Below, in pieces: positions 31,759-38,326 of a stretch of 38,737 nt of DNA (positions within the stretch are counted from its first letter, which is position 1; each line of letters opens with the position of its first letter). The translations under genes and the position numbers were made by a program. Source of the stretch: a virus. The notes below the pieces were generated by a model. It was not told where the DNA came from. It made no database searches and saw only the letters and a program-made list of their open reading frames with translations. The DNA lies in the IMG/VR virus record IMGVR_UViG_3300035666_000067, positions 1 through 38,737 of that record. The stretch is one strand, 5' to 3'.

Positions 31759-32246
31759 TCGAAGCAGCCGCGGTCCGGGCCCTGCTGGCCCGAATCCCTG
31801 CGGCGGCCTGGCTCGCTGTGATCGGTGCCACGGCTGCTTTCGGTGCCTGGCAGTACGTTCGCTCGTTGCAGGCCGAGCTCGCCAGCCGGGACCAGCGCCT
31901 CGAGCAGATGGCCGGGGCCCTGCGGATCATTCAGGACGCGGCGGTGGCCGCGGAGGGTGTGCTCGATGATCGCGACGCGGAGCTTGCGCGCCTGCGCCGT
32001 GCTGGCGCTGGGACTGTGCGCCGGGTGCTCTACTGCCCCGACCCTGACGTGCCCGCCGCTGCCGCCGGCGGAGCTCCTGCGGCCGGTGACGCCGGACGGC
32101 CGGGAGCGGCTGGACCGGACATTCGGGACATCGGCCCCCTCATCTACGGCCTCGCCGACGACTACGACCGGCTCGCCGTGAACCACAACGCCCTCATCGA
32201 CTACACCCGCCGGATGGACCAGGCATGCCGAAAGCCAAGCCGCTGA
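31755..32246 (+). CDS. Rz-like inner-membrane spanin
   Basis: A 163-residue protein with an N-terminal membrane anchor (AWLAVIGATAAFGAWQYV, about 18-35) followed by a long coil (RSLQAELASRDQRLEQMAGALRIIQDAA, continuing to DDRDAELARLRRAG) and an Ala/Gly/Pro-rich periplasmic stretch. This is the i-spanin plan. GTG 31755 overlaps the holin stop. Decisive support is the nested, out-of-frame Rz1 lipoprotein. The C-terminal YDRLAVNHNALIDYTRRMDQAC may contact the o-spanin. Together they disrupt the outer membrane in the last step of lysis of a Gram-negative cell. Confidence 0.85.
   Translation: MIEAAAVRALLARIPAAAWLAVIGATAAFGAWQYVRSLQAELASRDQRLEQMAGALRIIQDAAVAAEGVLDDRDAELARLRRAGAGTVRRVLYCPDPDVPAAAAGGAPAAGDAGRPGAAGPDIRDIGPLIYGLADDYDRLAVNHNALIDYTRRMDQACRKPSR
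31966..32181 (+). CDS. Rz1-like outer-membrane spanin lipoprotein, nested
   Basis: A 71-residue frame fully inside the Rz gene, starting at ATG 31966 after GGAGGG (31952-31957). It has a lipoprotein signal: basic start (MIATRSLRA), hydrophobic core AVLALGLCAG and C21 as the lipidated cysteine (LCAGC; the -3 position is Cys, slightly unusual). The mature part is Pro-rich (CPPLPPAELLRPVTPDG), as is standard for Rz1. A longer in-frame ORF from 31825 exists but would bury the signal peptide. Confidence 0.85.
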   Translation: MIATRSLRACAVLALGLCAGCSTAPTLTCPPLPPAELLRPVTPDGRERLDRTFGTSAPSSTASPTTTTGSP

Positions 32247-32617
32247 CGCTCCGCTACTTCACCCGGGCGGAGTTCCGCTGTAAGCATTGCGCCATCGAGC
32301 GGATGGACGACGAGTTCCTCCGGCTCCTGGACGAGCTCCGCCACCGCTGCGGCTTCCCGCTGCCGGTCACGTCCGGCTACCGCTGCCCGGTCCACAACCA
32401 GCGCGTGAGCTCCACCGGCCCCGACGGCCCGCACACCTGGGGCCGCGCCGCGGACCTCGGGGTGTCACGGCACCGCGCCTACGACGTGCTCCGGCACGCC
32501 CTGGCCCTGGGCTTCACCGGCATCGGCGTCCAGCAGAAAGGCCCCACCCGGTTCATCCACCTGGACACGCTCACGGAGCAGGAGGCGGCCCCGCGGCCGA
32601 CGGTATGGAGCTACTGA
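32225..32617 (+). CDS. Endolysin, M15-type peptidase
   Basis: A 130-residue single-domain zinc peptidase of the M15 (Peptidase_M15_3) type that cuts the peptide part of peptidoglycan. The start LRYFTRAEFRCKHC, with DDEFLRLLDELRHRCGFPLPVTSGYRCPVHN, is typical. Zinc ligands fit H70 and D77 (GPHTWGRAADLG) and H112 (RFIHLD). Cysteines 19, 22, 42 and 54 are present. No signal peptide, so export needs the holin. ATG 32225 overlaps the end of Rz by 22 bp. The endolysin follows the spanins here; in most phages it precedes them. Confidence 0.9.
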   Translation: MPKAKPLTLRYFTRAEFRCKHCAIERMDDEFLRLLDELRHRCGFPLPVTSGYRCPVHNQRVSSTGPDGPHTWGRAADLGVSRHRAYDVLRHALALGFTGIGVQQKGPTRFIHLDTLTEQEAAPRPTVWSY

Positions 32618-33003
32618 CCGACCTCCGGCAGTACGCCGGCAACGTCGCGGCATGGTGGCGCGGCTGGCGGCGCTTCGGCGAGATTGGCCCCTGGAAACCG
32701 AAGTACGGGCCCCGGAAGCTGCGCTGGCTGGCGCTCTACCTGTTCAACATCGGGGCGAACGTCGTGCTGCTTGCCGGCCCGGTGCAGCCGATCAGCCGGA
32801 CCGCCCACGATCACCGGGACGGCGCGGTGTGGGACGCGATCCTGGACGTGATCGAGCGGCGCGACCCGGGCCACGGGGCGGCTGCCATGGGCCCGCTGTG
32901 GGGCACCCGGGAGCCGCCCCTATGGGTCAGGATTGCGGTGCCGGTGACGTGGGCGCTGCTGGCCCTGGGGCTGGCCCTGCTGGTGCGCGCCACCCGGGGG
33001 TAG
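32605..33003 (+). CDS. Two-helix membrane protein of the lysis region
   Basis: A 132-residue protein with two hydrophobic helices (LALYLFNIGANVVLLAGPV, about 43-61; IAVPVTWALLALGLALLV, about 110-127) and an aromatic/basic N-terminus (WWRGWRRFGEIGPWKPKYGPRKLRW). ATG 32605 overlaps the endolysin by 13 bp. I do not recognise a family; a lysis regulator or a superinfection-type membrane factor is possible. Last gene of the plus-strand block; its 3' 77 bp overlap the convergent DUF3268 gene. Confidence 0.65.
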   Translation: MELLTDLRQYAGNVAAWWRGWRRFGEIGPWKPKYGPRKLRWLALYLFNIGANVVLLAGPVQPISRTAHDHRDGAVWDAILDVIERRDPGHGAAAMGPLWGTREPPLWVRIAVPVTWALLALGLALLVRATRG

Positions 33004-33400
33004 ATGTTCCACGGGGAACATGCGGCGCGAGCTCGGACCAAAGCGCGTCGATGGCGACCAGGGCGCGCTCGAGCTCAGGCGCCTCGAACCAGCTGAAATG
33101 GCAGTCCCGGAACGGCACCCCGAGCCGCCGGGCGAGCGCCTTGTAGGCCCCTTTCCGCGGCAGGTAGCCGTGTTTCCAGAGCCCGTCGAACCGCGCGTGG
33201 CAGGCCCGGCGCAGGTCCCGCGTCCGGCCGTCGCCCAGGGTGCCCATGGGGCGGTCCGTGCCCTTGTGGCAGCCCACCCAGGCCTGACAGTAGGTGCACC
33301 GCCAGAAGTGCGCCGCGGCCAGCCGGGGCAGGTGCGGGTACACCTGGGCGCCGGTCGCGAGCTCCGCGGGGTCGCCGCAGTAGGGGCAGGTGGGCGCCAT
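32927..33400 (-). CDS. DUF3268-type zinc-finger protein
   Basis: A 157-residue protein. It starts APTCPYCGDPAELATGAQVYPHLPRLAAAHFWRCTYCQAWVGCHKGTDRPMGTLGD, the clear pattern of DUF3268: CxxC, (F)WxCxxCxAxVGCH and PxGTLA/GD, followed by RRACHARFDGLWK and WFEAPELERALVAI. Four cysteines (C5, C8, C35, C38) would bind zinc. Function in the family is unknown. ATG 33400 overlaps the upstream stop (ATGA). The last 35 residues are Pro/Ala-rich and encode, in antisense, the parS-like palindrome and the end of the convergent plus-strand gene, so the stable domain ends earlier. Confidence 0.85.
   Translation of the reverse strand: MAPTCPYCGDPAELATGAQVYPHLPRLAAAHFWRCTYCQAWVGCHKGTDRPMGTLGDGRTRDLRRACHARFDGLWKHGYLPRKGAYKALARRLGVPFRDCHFSWFEAPELERALVAIDALWSELAPHVPRGTSTPGWRAPAGPAPGPAAPTSPAPQS
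33004..33021. other. parS-like palindrome
   Basis: Perfect inverted repeat ATGTTCC-acgg-GGAACAT, starting at the base after the last plus-strand stop (TAG 33001-33003). The 16 bases at 33005-33020, TGTTCCACGGGGAACA, differ at one position from TGTTCCACGTGGAACA, a standard form of the bacterial ParB-binding site parS. No T-run follows. It lies in the codons for the C-terminal tail of the DUF3268 protein. Confidence 0.5.
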
Positions 33401-33624
33401 CAGTCGTCCCCCAGGAGCCGGCGGGCCCGGACCCGCAGCAGGTAGGCGACCGTGGCCCGGCCGACGCCGAGCTCGGCGGCCAGGTCCTTGAGCCGGGTCC
33501 CAGCCCGGTGCCGGCGGGCCAGGTCCGTCACCTGCTCGTCCGTGTAGCGGTAGGAGGGGTTGCGGGACCCCAGCTTGGCGGCGCGCATCTTCGCCCGCGC
33601 CTCCGGCGTGGGTTCCCGCTTCAC
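33400..33624 (-). CDS. HTH DNA-binding protein
   Basis: A 74-residue protein. After a basic start (KREPTPEARAKMRAAKLGSRNPSYRY, similar to the NUMOD3-like basic end of homing-type nucleases) comes a three-helix HTH: TDEQVTDLARRHRAG, LKDLAAELGVG, ATVAYLLRVRARRLL. The HTH resembles resolvase-type Hin HTH domains. Start GTG 33624 overlaps the upstream TGA (GTGA); a longer in-frame ORF to 33729 is a shadow of the neighbouring gene. It probably regulates or marks phage DNA; no target is visible. Confidence 0.7.
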   Translation of the reverse strand: MKREPTPEARAKMRAAKLGSRNPSYRYTDEQVTDLARRHRAGTRLKDLAAELGVGRATVAYLLRVRARRLLGDD

Positions 33625-34280
33625 GGGTACAGCCGGCAGCGCGTCATGCCGCCGCCCGGGGCCGAGTACCAGCCCACCAGCGGGTCGGGGTGCTCCGTCG
33701 GCTCCGTCAGGCGCGTGGAGCCGCACCACAGGCCCGCTTGGGGCCGGCCCATGACGTAGGCCGCCCGCATGGTCGCCCAGTCCAGCGGCGCCGCTCTGGA
33801 CGGTCGGACGTGGACCAGCGCCTCAAACGCTTCCTCGCCGAGGGTCCTGGCCCGGCCGATGGTGCCGGCCTGGGGCCAGCAGAGCTCCACGTCCACCGCC
33901 AGCGCCCGCGGTCGTGGCTGGGCGTTGGTTTCCCACAGGTCCATGAACACCCCGGGGTCGTACTGCATGCCGGCCAGGAACCGCTCGAGCCGGCCGGTGA
34001 CGGTGAACCGCTGGCCGGTGCCGCGGTCCTGGAGGCAGACGACCCGCCGGGCGCTGTCGGCGCTGACCAAGAACCTCCAGTCGTCCTCAATGCCGGCCCA
34101 GGCCGGCAGCAGGTTGAGCGCCTTGAACGTCTCGACGGCGGCGATGGCCTGCCAGTACGGCGAGGGGCCCGGCTGCGCGGCCGGCGCCGTCTGGCCGGGC
34201 GCCCGCAGCGAGTAGAGCAGCGCAATGATGGCGAGGGTGATGGCGAACGCGAGCACGCGGAACGGTCGGGAAACCTTCAT
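33621..34280 (-). CDS. Exported or membrane-anchored protein of unknown function
   Basis: A 219-residue protein with a basic start and one hydrophobic segment (VLAFAITLAIIALLYSL, about 9-25), then a soluble domain of about 190 residues beginning GQTAPAAQPGPSPYW. Internal features are EDDWRFLVSADSARRVVCLQD, GQRFTVTGRLERFLAGM and WETNAQPRPRALAVDVELCW. Three or four cysteines could form disulfides in the periplasm. No family recognised. ATG 34280 has a strong AGGAGG site. An N-in, C-out protein in the early/recombination block suggests host-envelope action such as superinfection exclusion; inference. Confidence 0.7.
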   Translation of the reverse strand: MKVSRPFRVLAFAITLAIIALLYSLRAPGQTAPAAQPGPSPYWQAIAAVETFKALNLLPAWAGIEDDWRFLVSADSARRVVCLQDRGTGQRFTVTGRLERFLAGMQYDPGVFMDLWETNAQPRPRALAVDVELCWPQAGTIGRARTLGEEAFEALVHVRPSRAAPLDWATMRAAYVMGRPQAGLWCGSTRLTEPTEHPDPLVGWYSAPGGGMTRCRLYP

Positions 34281-34379
34281 GGTCGTCCTCCTGGTTGGAT
34301 GGATGCCCTGCCGACGGTGCGCCCCGGGCCAGGGCGGCCTCCTCAGTCACCTAGCCGCGTCGGCGCGCGGCGCCCGGCC
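34281..34379. other. Intergenic region in the minus-strand operon
   Basis: About 100 bp between bet and the exported-protein gene, the largest gap on the minus strand. On the minus strand it begins just after the bet TAG with GGGCCGGGCGCCGCGCGCC, containing GGCGC-cgc-GCGCC, and ends in AGGAGGACGACC as the ribosome site of the exported-protein gene. I see no convincing promoter or T-run terminator. Confidence 0.35.
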
Positions 34380-35123
34380 CTATGCTGCGGCCGGCGGGGA
34401 CTCGTCGCCAAGCCCGGCGTCGTTCAGCCAGGCCGCCGTGTCGGGGTCGGCGGGCGCCGGCGCCGGCTCCTGGGCGGGCGCCTCGGCTGCCTCGGCCTTG
34501 GCCCGCCGGGCGGCGAGGGCCGCCTTGGCCTCCTCCGTCCGCGAGCGCGGGGCCTGAGCCGGCTCGGCCACCGCCACGACCTCGCCCTCAAGGATGCGCG
34601 CCCCCTCGTCCGGGTCGTAGACGCCGGCGAAGCCGAACGCCACGCGCGCCGCCTGGATCATCGCCTTGTGCCGGAGCATCCGGCGCGGCCATTGCTTCCA
34701 GGGATCGGTCCCGCGCTTGCACTCCGAGAGCCACTCCCGCACCCGCGTCGCGTGCGCCCGGTCCTTCCGGTAGATGACGCACTCGCACCAGGCGCCGTCC
34801 TCGGCCTCGAGGAATTCCAGGCCGTCGAAAGCGGGGTGCTCGTTGATGATCCGCGACCAGCCGTCCACGGACAGGATCGGCACGATGCCGCCGCCCTTGT
34901 CGGGGAAGGCGTAGAGCTCGCGGGTGAACGGGTTGAGCCCGTACTGGTTCGCGGTGACGCACAGCGCGAGCAGCTGCTCGTCGGTCACCTTGGCGGCCTT
35001 GAAAGCCACCGTCTTGAGCGACTCGATGAACACCTGGGACCGCTGCGCGCCCATGCGGTTAGCGAGCGCATCCAGCGGCGACACGCGCTGCTGGCCCTGC
35101 GGGCGGATAGAAACTTCACTCAT
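34380..35123 (-). CDS. bet: Bet/RecT-type single-strand annealing protein
   Basis: A 247-residue recombination protein that anneals complementary single strands during phage recombination. Conserved blocks of the lambda-Bet type: IESLKTVAFKAAKVTDEQLLALCVTANQYGLNPFTRELYAFPDKGGGIVPILSVDGWSRIINEHPAFDG (about residues 34-102) and WKQWPRRMLRHKAMIQAARVAFGFAGVYDPDEG (about 144-176). The C-terminus is Ala/Pro/Glu-rich and ends in a short acidic tail, where such proteins often carry an SSB-like or regulatory end. ATG 35123 is preceded by AAAGGTGG; GTG 35132 is an alternative. It overlaps the exonuclease gene by 8 bp; the pair acts together. Confidence 0.92.
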   Translation of the reverse strand: MSEVSIRPQGQQRVSPLDALANRMGAQRSQVFIESLKTVAFKAAKVTDEQLLALCVTANQYGLNPFTRELYAFPDKGGGIVPILSVDGWSRIINEHPAFDGLEFLEAEDGAWCECVIYRKDRAHATRVREWLSECKRGTDPWKQWPRRMLRHKAMIQAARVAFGFAGVYDPDEGARILEGEVVAVAEPAQAPRSRTEEAKAALAARRAKAEAAEAPAQEPAPAPADPDTAAWLNDAGLGDESPPAAA

Positions 35124-36003
35124 CGCTGCCACCTTTCTTGTTGACGAAACGGATGTCCATTGCGGTGCTGGGCTCCACGACGTAGCCCTTGCGCTTCACC
35201 AGCTTGCGCCGCAGGACCTTCCCGTCGGGGAATTCCAGCGTGGCGGCTTCGCCCATGAAGTGCAGCAGGTGGGCCAGCGCGCCGTCGGCCACCTGGTCGT
35301 ATGCCTTGGCCCGCTCGCGGGCCTCGTCGTAGACCTGACGCCAGGAGCCGAGCTCGGGCGGCGCCTCAAGCGCGCGGCCGTCGGTGCCGGGGTAGGCCCG
35401 GCGCAGCGCCGCCAGCGTGCGCCGCGACTGCCAGTCCGGGTCCGGCGGCGTGCCGTCCAGGACCCGCTGCCAGAAGGCGGCTTCCGCCTCGGCAATCTGC
35501 TGTTGGAGCTCCGCGTCCGCCGCAATGGTGTAGACGCGGAAATCGCTGTTGCCGATGAGCACGGCCAGGTCCGCCACCGGCAGCCCGGTCACGGCCATGT
35601 TGTGCTGCACCTGAATCAGGTAGGGCAGCGGCACCTGGTCGGTGCCAGGCTCGCCCCACTCCGGGCCGCCCATGCGGGCAATCTTCCCCTCGTACAGCCG
35701 GCCGCAGGCGGTGATGCCGTCCGGCGTACAGAGCATCCAGGGGCGGTCCGGCTCCGGGTGCCGCAGCGTCTCGTTCTTCGCCGTCACGGCGCGGCCAGTC
35801 TCGCGGGCGTACTCGTCGCGCACGACCGGCTCGAGCAGCTGGCCCCAGCGGAGCCAGGGCGCATCGCTCTCCTCCGCCAGCGGCGCCCGCTTGACGTGGT
35901 AGAGCTCAAAGGCGGTCATCCAGGGCGAGAGCCCCAGGGCCGCCGCCGCCTCGCTGCCACCGATGCCCCGGTGGCGCAGTTCGCGCTGTTCAATGCTTAG
36001 CAT
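35116..36003 (-). CDS. YqaJ-type phage exonuclease
   Basis: A 295-residue nuclease of the YqaJ viral recombinase family, the exonuclease partner of Bet. Visible motifs: RHRGIGGSEAAAALGLSPW (about 10-28), RWGQLLEPVVRDEYARETG, MLCTPDGI (catalytic Asp), RLYEGKIARM (E-x-K) and YLIQVQHNMAVTGLPVADLAVLIG (Q-x-x-H-N helix). A coiled region follows (AELQQQIAEAEAAFWQRVL). ATG 36003 (MLSIEQ) follows AAGGAGGAGGAC, the strongest ribosome site in the minus-strand block; the longer frame to 36045 is unlikely. It overlaps the upstream gene by 14 bp. Confidence 0.93.
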   Translation of the reverse strand: MLSIEQRELRHRGIGGSEAAAALGLSPWMTAFELYHVKRAPLAEESDAPWLRWGQLLEPVVRDEYARETGRAVTAKNETLRHPEPDRPWMLCTPDGITACGRLYEGKIARMGGPEWGEPGTDQVPLPYLIQVQHNMAVTGLPVADLAVLIGNSDFRVYTIAADAELQQQIAEAEAAFWQRVLDGTPPDPDWQSRRTLAALRRAYPGTDGRALEAPPELGSWRQVYDEARERAKAYDQVADGALAHLLHFMGEAATLEFPDGKVLRRKLVKRKGYVVEPSTAMDIRFVNKKGGSDE

Positions 36004-36229
36004 CGCTGTCCTCCTCCTTGGCCGCCTGGCGACGGCCCTCCTCATACGCCGCCTGGACGACGGTGAGCGCCTCGTCCAGCGGACCGTTGGTAATGCCCGC
36101 CATCATGCCGCCGGCGGTGAGCACGCCGAGCGTGTCCTCCACCTCGTTGCTGTCCTCGTCAGCAGCGCGCCGGCCGACGACCTCGGAAATGATGCGTTCG
36201 ATGGTGGCCCGCCGGATGTTAGTGGGCAC
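35990..36229 (-). CDS. Small acidic hypothetical protein
   Basis: A 79-residue protein. It starts MPTNIRRATIERIISEVVGR, is acidic in the middle (DEDSNEVEDTLGVL), and has a helix with LDEALTVVQAAYEEGRRQAAKEE near the end. Partner of the exonuclease by overlap (14 bp) and by its ATG within the 3' end of the upstream gene. No recognised domain; small acidic proteins in such blocks often modulate nucleases, but no direct evidence is available. Confidence 0.65.
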   Translation of the reverse strand: MPTNIRRATIERIISEVVGRRAADEDSNEVEDTLGVLTAGGMMAGITNGPLDEALTVVQAAYEEGRRQAAKEEDSDAKH

Positions 36230-36524
36230 GTTCGCCCCCCTCCATTTCCCGCAGGCTCGCTTCGGCGACGGCCTGGCCGACCGCCATTTCGCGGAGCGCC
36301 GCGTCGGCGTCGGACCCGTTGAACGCCAGCATGGCGCCCAGCATGTGCGCGACGGCCAGGATGTCCTGCTCCACCGTCAGCGGCGAACGCTCGAGGCGGC
36401 CCGCCAGCGCGGTGATGAGCCGGAAGAACGTTTCCCGGTCCTGCTCGGTGTAGCCGACGACGCAGGACCCCGCCGCCTCGAGCCGCTGGCGGATCGCCGC
36501 CTGCATGTTCTCCTCGCTGGTCAT
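36219..36524 (-). CDS. Helical hypothetical protein
   Basis: A 101-residue, mainly helical protein (NMQAAIRQRLEAAGS; DRETFFRLITALAGRLER; TVEQDILAVAHMLGAML; DAALREMAVGQAVAEASLREME). No motif or family recognised. It starts at ATG 36524, within the 3' end of the gene upstream (4-bp overlap), and overlaps the next gene by 11 bp, so it is part of one coupled operon. Confidence 0.65.
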   Translation of the reverse strand: MTSEENMQAAIRQRLEAAGSCVVGYTEQDRETFFRLITALAGRLERSPLTVEQDILAVAHMLGAMLAFNGSDADAALREMAVGQAVAEASLREMEGGERAH

Positions 36525-36799
36525 GCCTGGCCCTCCTTCTGGCGGATGCTGGTGGCGCTGGCGATGTCGTAGGCCTCGCCGACGATGTGGACCAGGAGCT
36601 CGCGGGTGACGCCGCTGGCCTCGGCCACGGTCACGGTCGCGGTCAGCAGCCCCGTGAGCATCACCTTGGCCCGGATCGTCGGCGAGGCCTGCTCGAGCAT
36701 CGCCTCGATGGTCCGGGCGCCGTGCCCGATGAGGCTCATGGCGAGCGCCTTGGAAGCGCGGGCGCCCTGCTGGTCGGTGAGTTCGGTGGCGCTACTCAT
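36521..36799 (-). CDS. Helical hypothetical protein
   Basis: A 92-residue protein starting at ATG 36799 (MSSATELTDQQGARASKALAMSL). It consists of helices with hydrophobic faces (TIRAKVMLTGLLTATVTVAEASG; ELLVHIVGEAYDIASA). The frame reaches further upstream to 36913, but the extra part is basic/Pro-rich shadow of the neighbour. It overlaps the upstream gene by 8 bp. No known family. Confidence 0.6.
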   Translation of the reverse strand: MSSATELTDQQGARASKALAMSLIGHGARTIEAMLEQASPTIRAKVMLTGLLTATVTVAEASGVTRELLVHIVGEAYDIASATSIRQKEGQA

Positions 36800-37016
36800 C
36801 GGTGGGCACCTGGTAGGCGCCGGCCGCCGCGTCCTCGATGGCGACGCCGGCCGAGAGCGCGCCGACCAGGGCGTCCTGGCTGGCGAGGGTGGCGCGGATC
36901 GTGTCCGCGGCAACGTGGGCGAGGGCCGCGGCCTTGGACTTGGCGCGGATGAGGCGGTCCTCCTGCGGCCCGGTGACGCGGCCGACGGTGACCAGGTAGA
37001 TGCGGTTCGATGCCAT
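36792..37016 (-). CDS. Small hypothetical protein
   Basis: A 74-residue protein starting MASNRIYLVTVGRVTGPQEDRLIRAKSKAAALAHVA. The pattern 'N-R-I-Y-L-V-T ... R-L-I-R-A-x-S-K-A-A-A-x-x-H-V-A' is found in small proteins of many phage early regions, whose job is unknown. ATG 37016 follows CAGGAGA at good spacing. No catalytic residues are evident. Confidence 0.65.
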   Translation of the reverse strand: MASNRIYLVTVGRVTGPQEDRLIRAKSKAAALAHVAADTIRATLASQDALVGALSAGVAIEDAAAGAYQVPTDE

Positions 37017-37045
37017 GCTGTCAGTCTCCTGCTGGGGTTGTGGTG

Positions 37046-37396
37046 TCAGTCGCGGCGGACATCCCTAGCCCGCGCCAGGTCGTCCGCGATTCGGTGCTCG
37101 TCGTCGCCGCTGCGCGGGACGGGGTCGTCGTACTGCTCGGCCTGGGCGTCGGCCCGGTCGGCGAGCGCGGCCTGGGCTTCGCGGTACACCTGGGACCAGA
37201 AGGCGTGGTCGCGCATGAGCGCGTCCGGCTCCGGGAACATGATGACCGCCACGGTGTAGCCGGCGTCGGCAACCAGGCTGGCGGAGCGCAGTTCCAGGGC
37301 GCGGCCGTAGCAGTCGCCGGCGGCCTCGTACTGCACCGGCAGGGCCAGCCCGCCGATGCTGACCGTGGCGATGCCGCGGAAGGTGATGGCGCTCAT
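37046..37396 (-). CDS. Hypothetical protein
   Basis: A 116-residue protein starting MSAITFRGIATVSIGGLALPVQYEAAGD. N-terminal beta strands are followed by a helix (FWSQVYREAQAALADRADAQAEQY) and an acidic/basic tail. No known domain. ATG 37396 overlaps the upstream stop (ATGA), at a site that is part of a 34-bp direct repeat. Confidence 0.6.
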   Translation of the reverse strand: MSAITFRGIATVSIGGLALPVQYEAAGDCYGRALELRSASLVADAGYTVAVIMFPEPDALMRDHAFWSQVYREAQAALADRADAQAEQYDDPVPRSGDDEHRIADDLARARDVRRD

Positions 37397-37422
37397 GACC
37401 GGCCCTCCGCCTTGGCGATGGC
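37389..37422. repeat. 34-bp direct repeat, copy 1
   Basis: The 34 bases from 37389 (GCGCTCATGACCGGCCC...) are identical to 37586-37619. On the minus strand the copy holds the last codons of the 37393 gene plus the start codon of the 37046 gene (AIAKAEGRS, stop/start overlap, then SA). Confidence 0.9.
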
Positions 37423-37593
37423 TGCGCTAAGAATCTGCGCCGCGCGGCAAGCCGCGTTGAAGCCCTGCTCGGAACCGTAGTACGCGGTTCGCACGCACGG
37501 ATCGCCACGCCCGCCTTCGATTCCCTCACCGGCGGCTGTTGACAACCCCCGCGCCTGCGCGAGCGTTAGCGTGATGGTTACGGTTGCGCTCAT
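37393..37593 (-). CDS. Small hypothetical protein sharing its ends with its neighbour
   Basis: A 66-residue protein starting at ATG 37593 (MSATVTITLTLAQARGLS). Its last residues (AAIAKAEGRS) are identical to those of the next upstream gene product, because both ends lie in the 34-bp direct repeat. Its start also resembles the start of the downstream product (MSA). The frame extends to 37797 but the extension is an antisense-type shadow. The function is unknown. Confidence 0.55.
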   Translation of the reverse strand: MSATVTITLTLAQARGLSTAAGEGIEGGRGDPCVRTAYYGSEQGFNAACRAAQILSAAIAKAEGRS

Positions 37594-37619
37594 GACCGGC
37601 CCTCCGCCTTGGCGATGGC
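37586..37619. repeat. 34-bp direct repeat, copy 2
   Basis: Identical to 37389-37422, 197 bp apart. It covers the 3' end of the 37590 gene and the start of the 37393 gene. One unit (about 197 bp) thus equals one complete gene, as expected from gene gain or loss by recombination between the copies. Confidence 0.9.
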
Positions 37620-37901
37620 GGCGCGGGCGTCCACGAACGCGGCCCGGTAGCGCGCTTCGGCCAGCGCCCACGAATGGGAACGGTCGCACGGATGCGACTG
37701 GTACGCCTGCGTGGCATCGACCACCTCGCGCAGCGCGGCGAGCAGGTCGGGCGCGGCGGCGGCCAGGCGCAGACTCGCCGCGAGCTCGTCGCCGCACACG
37801 GTCCGGTTATTGCCACCGCTGGCGATGCTGTTGCCGTAGCCGTTGCGGAGCACCTTGCCGTCCGTGGTCCAGGGCGTCCGGGTGATGTTGGCGTTGCTCA
37901 T
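37590..37901 (-). CDS. Hypothetical protein
   Basis: A 103-residue protein starting MSNANITRTPWTTDGKVLRNGYGNSIAS. A central helix LRLAAAAPDLLAALREVVDATQAYQ is typical of many small phage early proteins ('AAAPDLLAALREVV'), followed by a helix ALAEARYRAAFVDARAAIAKAEGRS. Function unknown. It starts inside the end of the 37898 gene (4-bp overlap). Confidence 0.7.
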   Translation of the reverse strand: MSNANITRTPWTTDGKVLRNGYGNSIASGGNNRTVCGDELAASLRLAAAAPDLLAALREVVDATQAYQSHPCDRSHSWALAEARYRAAFVDARAAIAKAEGRS

Positions 37902-38323
37902 GCCGCGACCTCCACCTGCTTGAGCACCGTCCGCACGACGCTCTGCTCCCAGGCGCCCAAGGTGACGCTCCCGTCGGCCGCCGGCAGGCAGTTCGCGATG
38001 GTCCGCAGCGCCACCGCCGCCGCTTTCAAGGCGCCCATGCTGTCCTTGCCGGGCTCCACGTCGCCGACGGGCAGGCTGGGCGCGTTCACCAGGTCGGCCG
38101 CCTCGAGGCGCGCCGCCCGCGTGATGAGCTCGTTGCGGTAGTAGTTCGGCACCAGGGCCAGCAGCCGCTCCGTCGGGTTCTCGTCCCCGGCGTACATCGT
38201 CGTGATGGCGACCAGCGCCAGGACATCGGCCAGCGGGACCACAACCACCTGGGTCGTGGGCACGCCGTCCTTCATGCCGCGGACGATGGTGCGGCGGTAG
38301 ATGCTGCTCTCAAACGTGAACAT
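37898..38323 (-). CDS. Hypothetical protein
   Basis: A 141-residue protein beginning MFTFESSIYRRTIVRGMKDGVPTTQ, with VVVVPLADVLALVAITTMYAG in the middle and a helical C-terminal half (NELITRAARLEAADLV; MGALKAAAVALRTIANCL). No known domain or membrane anchor; the hydrophobic stretch is short and polar at its ends. Its stop overlaps the following ATG. Confidence 0.65.
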   Translation of the reverse strand: MFTFESSIYRRTIVRGMKDGVPTTQVVVVPLADVLALVAITTMYAGDENPTERLLALVPNYYRNELITRAARLEAADLVNAPSLPVGDVEPGKDSMGALKAAAVALRTIANCLPAADGSVTLGAWEQSVVRTVLKQVEVAA

Positions 38324-38326
38324 GGC

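Noticed and set aside
34087-34350. Minus-strand frame starting in the gap after bet
   Set aside because: Most of it overlaps the exported-protein gene in another frame and is His/Arg/Ala-rich; no ribosome site better than that of the neighbour.
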